Shown: positions 57,301-64,000 of the stretch, in pieces
Layout: every line of letters begins with the position of its first letter
How positions within the stretch are numbered: position 1 is the first letter of the stretch
NCBI RefSeq assembly: GCF_014646135.1
Contig: NZ_BMMW01000002.1
Location: 868,001 to 932,000, forward strand
From: Nocardia camponoti
GTDB taxonomy: Bacteria > Actinomycetota > Actinomycetes > Mycobacteriales > Mycobacteriaceae
Length of the DNA stretch: 64,000 bases
Reading direction: 5' to 3'
The notes under the pieces: model-generated
Database searches by the model: none
What the model was told of the DNA's origin: nothing
What the model saw: the letters and a program-made list of their open reading frames with translations, nothing else
Made by a program: the position numbers and the translations under genes

Positions 57301-57473
57301 ACGGAGGGAAGGGCAACTACGCCCAACCCGGCGGCAAGATCGATTCTGGTCTTGGCGCGCAGTCGGAAACCGGGGTCAGTCGCACGATGATCGCGGGCGG
57401 TGTCGGTCTCGCCGTCCTCGCGCTCGCCGTGTTGATCGCGGTGGCAATCCGTCGCGGACGTGATCGCGACTAG
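54345..57473 (+). CDS. large surface protein: propeller-like domain, three DUF11-type repeats, low-complexity stalk, C-terminal sorting-like tail
   Basis: The 1042-residue protein has a signal peptide (cut after about A30), a propeller-like region (about 45-305), a prealbumin-like domain (about 310-425) and three DUF11/DUF7507-type repeats (about 427-545, 542-660, 657-775), each with two conserved Cys. Then follow a Pro/Cys-rich part, a Gly-rich stalk (about 814-888), a Gln-Ser run, an Ile-Pro run and an Ala-Pro run. The end has SETG (1007-1010), a hydrophobic helix and a basic tail, like a sortase signal but not LPXTG. The ATG follows GGAGGA. A class F sortase gene is next. Probably an adhesin. 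Confidence 0.88.
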   Translation: MKSMAVWTRSLIVVLLLGLLATWGATAAVARPPTPPPPTSTTAPQATSPAAIPVSPANVPNAREIQGGPLNCMVLYSVMGGQNYANEINPDTGVGTQSFPVEPSGPFIEHNQLGIGPNGSYAVYTSADGRIYVYDPATGTTKSAPKVLTVPLTHGGVNPANGLFYYGGYNPFGEYFAFAAFDPVTMESKGTVMLVETTPDSPGGNGDLAFDAEGNMYFVAASDTQGAIYRVSAPMPTAGPPGYVPGTAITPVTSALQSSNSAAFGPGGYLYISDGTTLTKVDPSTGALLSKVPTVSMYDMGSCTGPNTITLQKDLPQGRVQPTDQFGLAITGGGLSTGNTATTTGTATGIQPDKAGPVLALSGTTYTITETASGTTSLSSYNSKWKCTTGAGATVAEGTGHTGQFTYPQTNADGETIHCVFTNDALEPKIDLEKSVSPASFDKAGDTLTYSFKVTNSGNLPLTDVKVDETSFTGTGQLSAITCPKTSLAPGESMTCTATYTVTQADVDAGKIDNTATATGTPPSGTKPVSPPSGISVPGSQTPNIAIVKSVTPTIMTEAGQVLTYHFVVTNTGNVTIHDVVVTDTAFTGSGQLSPITCAKTTLAPGESADCTATYQVTQADLDAGKIDNTAVATGKVPGKPDVTSPPDEATVVGKQTPSLDLTKTATPSSGVKAGDTVTYTFRITNTGDVTVHDVTVEETAFTGSGQLSAITCSKTTLAPGESTDCTATYTVTQADVDAGTIQNTANAAGKTPNGQHVVSPPAHAVVTPVKPCPPPTPIPPCCNPTPPPPPPPGPCCTPNPPPPPCCGPHPGNPGGGGGGGGGGAGGGGGAGGGGGAGGGGGAGGGGGAGGGGGAGGGGGAGGAGGGGGGGGGGAGGAGGGGGGAGGAAQSQSQSQSQSQSQSQASATISGVGSLPIPLPIPIPIPIPAGGGGGGAAPAAPAAPAAPAAPAAPAAPAAPVVVQVPSYPQVQYVPQPAPGPGPDQGHGGKGNYAQPGGKIDSGLGAQSETGVSRTMIAGGVGLAVLALAVLIAVAIRRGRDRD

Positions 57474-57493
57474 TTCTCACTCCCTGTGCTCGA

Positions 57494-57530
57494 AAGGTGG
57501 GGTGGTCCTCAGCGAGGGCCACCCCACCTT
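57494..57530 (+). terminator. strong hairpin between surface protein and sortase
   Basis: A perfect 12-bp stem, AAGGTGGGGTGG with CCACCCCACCTT, and a 13-base loop lie 21 bp after the stop. It may attenuate rather than stop transcription, letting the sortase be made at a lower level from the same promoter. Confidence 0.75.
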
Positions 57531-57551
57531 CTATCCCGACAGGAGTTCGGT

Positions 57552-58178
57552 GTGCGTAAGGTCCGATTCGATTTAGCCGCAATCGTTTTGGCGATCAGCG
57601 CCGCGCTAGTTGGCGCGTATCTGATCGTGCACGGAATGGGCGAATCCCCGGCCGCCGCACCGCTCCCCCACCACGAGTTCTCGATGAAGGCCGAGGCCGT
57701 CAAGAATCCGAGCGGGAAGGCGCCGGAGGTCCCGCGCGATACCGTCTCGATTCCAGCGATCGGCGTGAGTGCGCCGCTGGTGGCCAACAGCCTCGACTCC
57801 GACGGCAATTTGCCCATCCCAGAAGATGTTTCGCAGCTGACCTGGTGGAACGGCTCGGCATCGATCGACGCGCTTGACGGCGCGGTGCTCGTCGCCGGAC
57901 ATGTCGACAATCGAAGTCAGGGTGCGGGCGCGCTATACCGTCTACACGAATTGCAGCCTGGCGCAGCGGTTTTCCTCGATCGCGACGGCACCCTCACGCG
58001 CTGGAAGGTGATCGAGATGACCGTCATCGACAAGACCGCGCTGCCCGACGATGTGTTCCGTGGCGCGCGTGGCGATCGCGAACTGATTCTGGTGACGTGT
58101 GGCGGCGACGTTGTGCGCGACGAAGGCGGTCGGTCGGCCTACCGCGACAACGTGATTGTGACCGCCGCACCCTACTAA
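57552..58178 (+). CDS. srtF: class F sortase
   Basis: The 208-residue protein has an N-terminal membrane anchor (about 8-28) and a sortase fold of class F: VSIPAIGVSAPL, LVAGHVDN with catalytic H117, ALYRLHELQPG, and ILVTCGG with catalytic C183, followed by GRSAYRDN supplying the Arg. The GTG at 57552 follows AGGAG at 6 bp. Sortases cut a sorting signal and join the protein to the cell wall or a partner; the adjacent surface protein is the obvious substrate. Confidence 0.9.
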   Translation: MRKVRFDLAAIVLAISAALVGAYLIVHGMGESPAAAPLPHHEFSMKAEAVKNPSGKAPEVPRDTVSIPAIGVSAPLVANSLDSDGNLPIPEDVSQLTWWNGSASIDALDGAVLVAGHVDNRSQGAGALYRLHELQPGAAVFLDRDGTLTRWKVIEMTVIDKTALPDDVFRGARGDRELILVTCGGDVVRDEGGRSAYRDNVIVTAAPY

Positions 58179-58289
58179 CAGGCAACCTTCCAGCAATCTG
58201 GCGCACCCAGAATCAGCGCTGCGATGACGCTCCGGTCACAATAGACTCCCTTACCAGCCGGATACCACGGCCGACGCGGGAGCAGACCA

Positions 58290-59740
58290 ATGACCGAGAT
58301 GAAGAACCGGGATTCACCGGCCGACATCGTGACGGTCCGCACCCGCGCATCATTGCTTTCGCGCACGCAGCGCGGGAGGTCGCGGGCCGCCACGCTTGGA
58401 CAGGGCTCGCGCAGGGCAGGCTCGGCAGCCGACCGTCCCGCCGCACCCGATGTCAAAGCCATCCGCGAGCAGCTTCGCCCAGGACGGCTTGGCGAGTTCG
58501 TCAAGTCGCCGCCGGGCCGATTGCTGACCGCCGCGCTCGTCCTCGCCGGACTTTCCGTAGGGGCGGCTACGGTGACATCGGTTACCGTCTCCGATCGTCA
58601 GCAAGCGTTGAGCATCCTGCTCGAAGACACCGAACCGGACGCGAACTCAGCTAATCACCTGTACATGTCGCTGTCGATTGCCGACGCTGCGGCGAGTACC
58701 GCGTTCCTCGCTGGCGGCCTCGAACCGCCTGCCGTGCGCGACCGCTACACCCAGTCCGTCGGCGAAGCTGCTGCCGAATTGGTCACCCAGTCCGGGCACT
58801 TGCCCGCCGCCGTTTCCGACGACGCCGATCGAGCGCTCCGCACCGGCATCGCAACCAGTCTGCCGGTGTACAGCGGGCTGATCGAGACCGCGCGCGTGAA
58901 CAATCGCAACGGATTCCCGGTTGGCGCAGCGTATTTGAGCGAAGCGTCCAATCACATGCAGACCGCGATCCTGCCGATGGCCGAAGAACTCGCCAACCAC
59001 CGGTTCGACGCGGTAATCGAAGCCCAACACCGACACGTGATTCCGCCGTGGCTCGCGATCGGGTTGCTGATGTGTGCGCTCGGTGCGCTGATGTGGGCGC
59101 AGGCCGAATTGGCGAAGCGGTCGCGTCGCGTTTTCAACATTGGGCTCATCGTCGGGACGGGCGCGCTCGCGTTGACTGTCCTGTGGACGGTTTCGGCGGG
59201 CTCGTGGTCGGCAATTGCGATGCTGACCGGGCGCGATAGCGGCGCTGTCCCCGCCGCGCGCTTGGCCGAGGCGCGCATTTTGGTGCAGCAGGCGCGAGCC
59301 GCTGAGATGGTGAAGCTGGTGCGGCGCGACGCGAGCGGCGACTACGACCGCACCTTCGATACCGACATCGCGCGACTACGTCAGCTGCTTGACGGGTACC
59401 CGGCGAAGGCTCCTGCGCGGGGCGAGGTCGCGGATGGTCGTGCGGCACTTGACCGTTGGGTTTCCGCGCATCGCCGGATGAACGAAAGGCTTGCCGCTGG
59501 GGATTATTGGGGCGCGTCCGGCATTGCGACAGGCATTAGCGCGGCGGACTCGGCCGCACAGGTGACGTCGCTTGACCGCGCCCTCGACACCGCGAGCACC
59601 GCAACGCGAAGCACGATGCGCACCAACATCTCTCGCGCCATCGAAGCACTAACGTTCCTGTCAGGTGGCGCACTGGCCCTCGGCTTGGTGACCGCAGCTT
59701 GCATCGCCCTCGGCGTTTGGCCGCGACTGCGGGAGTACCG

Positions 59741-59744
<4 letters not shown>
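58290..59744 (+). CDS. glnX: membrane sensor GlnX
   Basis: The 484-residue protein has a cytoplasmic N-terminus, a helix near residues 78-96, an extracytoplasmic helical domain (about 97-245), central helices, a second outer domain (about 300-450) and a C-terminal helix. The layout and the glnX-glnH-pknG order match the actinobacterial GlnX. There it passes an amino-acid signal from GlnH to PknG. It overlaps glnH by 4 bp. Confidence 0.88.
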
Positions 59745-63011
<3,267 letters not shown>

Positions 63012-63023
63012 GCGGCACAGACC

Positions 63024-63090
63024 AAGATCAACACGCTCTGGTGGCGGCATCGGCCGAGTGGCTTTCGCCACCAGAGCGTGTTGATCTTGT
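63024..63090. terminator. bidirectional terminator between pknG and flotillin-like gene
   Basis: A perfect 24-bp inverted repeat (63024-63047 with 63067-63090; ends CAAGATCAACACGC and GCGTGTTGATCTTG) with a 19-base loop lies between the convergent genes. It is the longest perfect stem I found in the window and would terminate from both sides. Confidence 0.88.
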
Positions 63091-63093
63091 TGC

Positions 63094-64000
63094 CTAGTTC
63101 TTGTCGAGTTCCTGCGTGGGGCTCAGCGCCTTCTGCAGCGAGTTGAATACCGTCAAACCCTGGCCAACCATGCCGTTCACCAATTCGCTCACGCCATCCG
63201 GGCCGTTCAGCACCGTCAGGTTCGCGCCAGCGAGACCCTGCGACGCCTGACGTACGATTTCCGGCAGCTGCTCAATCAGCAGCTGGTCCAACGCGATTCG
63301 GTTGTTCGACGCCGCCGCTTCGGCCTGGATGCGGGTGCGGTCGGCCTCCGCTTCGGCGAGGATGCGCACGCGCTCAGCCTCGGCCTGCGCTGGCTTCACG
63401 ACCTCGGTTTGCAGCTGCGCCTGGCGCAACTCCGCTTCGCGCGCCGCCTGAATCGCCTGTGCGGAAAGCACTTCCTGCAAAGCGATCGCCTGAGCAAGCG
63501 GGCCAGCCTGTGCCGCTTCGGAATTGGCCTTGTCGATGTCGCGCTGGTACTGCGCTTTCAGAATCGAGGTCTCGCGCTCGTACTCAGCGCGGCGGCGCAA
63601 CGATTCCTGTTCTGCCTCAGCCGCTTTCATCGCCGCTTGCGCCTGGGCGATCTGCGCGTCGCGCTGCACGGCGGCGTTGTGCGGGGCGGCGAGGGCGTTG
63701 ATGTAGCCGAGGTTGCCGTCGTCGATCGACTGGATCTGGAACGAGTCGACCCACAGGCCGATGTTGCTCATCTCGACCTTAGACGCGACAAGCACCTCGT
63801 CGGCGAGCTTCTGGCGTTCGCGGATGATCTCCTCAACCGTCATCGAGCCGACGATTGAGCGCAGGTGGCCGGAGAAGATGCGGCCGGTGAGCACCGACAT
63901 CTCCTGCTCTTGCTCGGACAAAAACCGTTGTGCCGCATTGACAATCGACTGGGTGTCATTGGCGACCTTGAACGCGATTACCGCGCGCACGTCGAGCTGA
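63094..64000 (-). CDS. flotillin/SPFH-family protein (5' partial)
   Basis: The frame is open to the right window edge, so the N-terminal part is missing; about 302 residues are visible. They comprise the end of an SPFH/band-7 domain (LTGRIFSGHLRSIVGSMTVEEIIRER) and a flotillin-type coiled coil rich in Ala/Glu/Gln heptads, then a short tail. Flotillins scaffold membrane microdomains. Convergent with pknG; the GTG at 63990 is internal. Confidence 0.85.
   Translation of the reverse strand, partial: QLDVRAVIAFKVANDTQSIVNAAQRFLSEQEQEMSVLTGRIFSGHLRSIVGSMTVEEIIRERQKLADEVLVASKVEMSNIGLWVDSFQIQSIDDGNLGYINALAAPHNAAVQRDAQIAQAQAAMKAAEAEQESLRRRAEYERETSILKAQYQRDIDKANSEAAQAGPLAQAIALQEVLSAQAIQAAREAELRQAQLQTEVVKPAQAEAERVRILAEAEADRTRIQAEAAASNNRIALDQLLIEQLPEIVRQASQGLAGANLTVLNGPDGVSELVNGMVGQGLTVFNSLQKALSPTQELDKN

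Overview
The window is a GC-rich chromosomal segment of an actinobacterium, most likely a Nocardiaceae-type member of Mycobacteriales. Its backbone matches, in order, the Mycobacterium tuberculosis Rv0435c-to-Rv0410c block as I remember it: AAA ATPase, glutamate-cysteine ligase-like enzyme, sodC, Rv0431-like LytR_C protein, DUF3263 protein, def, GNAT, xthA, thiC, thiD, thiG-thiS-thiO, thiE, mutT3-like, glnX-glnH-pknG. This synteny comes from memory, not from a search.

Five groups of accessory genes interrupt the backbone. (1) 2.3-10.4 kb: a seven-subunit Mrp Na+/H+ antiporter operon with subunits A and B fused, a VapBC-type module and a PAP2 membrane enzyme. (2) 15.9-22.9 kb: homogentisate dioxygenase, fumarylacetoacetase and two tandem MMPL transporters. 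(3) 24.8-35.1 kb: an SRPBCC/ArsR cassette, an AbiEi/DUF559 nuclease-like gene, a sulfonate-type ABC transporter, a TetR/epoxide hydrolase pair and a CobW-type zinc GTPase. (4) 36.7-50.4 kb: a TetR/methyltransferase pair, a seven-gene acyl-CoA carboxylase operon (AtuA-like, two acyl-CoA dehydrogenases, AccD, AccA, enoyl-CoA hydratase, TetR), a class III cyclase and an ABC-2 exporter. (5) 54.3-58.2 kb: a 1042-residue DUF11-type surface protein with its own class F sortase. The left edge cuts the AAA ATPase and the right edge cuts a flotillin-like gene.

Thiamine synthesis (thiC, thiD, thiG, thiS, thiO, thiE) is spread over 30 kb; only thiC has a visible TPP riboswitch. The glnX-glnH-pknG operon is the amino-acid sensing pathway known from mycobacteria and corynebacteria.

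The most unusual content is non-coding. A palindromic repeat family occurs five times (A-E). Each copy has a core of exactly 75 bp by my count, with arms near TGGCATTTTCGTGCA, usually preceded by a 16-bp GCAAC-N6-GTTGC palindrome at a constant 8-bp distance. Copy B is symmetric, 16+8+75+8+16 = 123 bp. Copies A and B bracket the AbiEi/DUF559 nuclease-like gene, and A encodes that protein's C-terminus. Two tandem arrays are also present: about 13 units of about 67 bp running into the 3' end of the cobW-type gene, and four units derived from the 3' end of thiD. Clear regulatory dyads include a 58-bp nested dyad (TetR/epoxide hydrolase), a Zur-like box at the CobW gene, and a 16-bp palindrome before the carboxylase operon.
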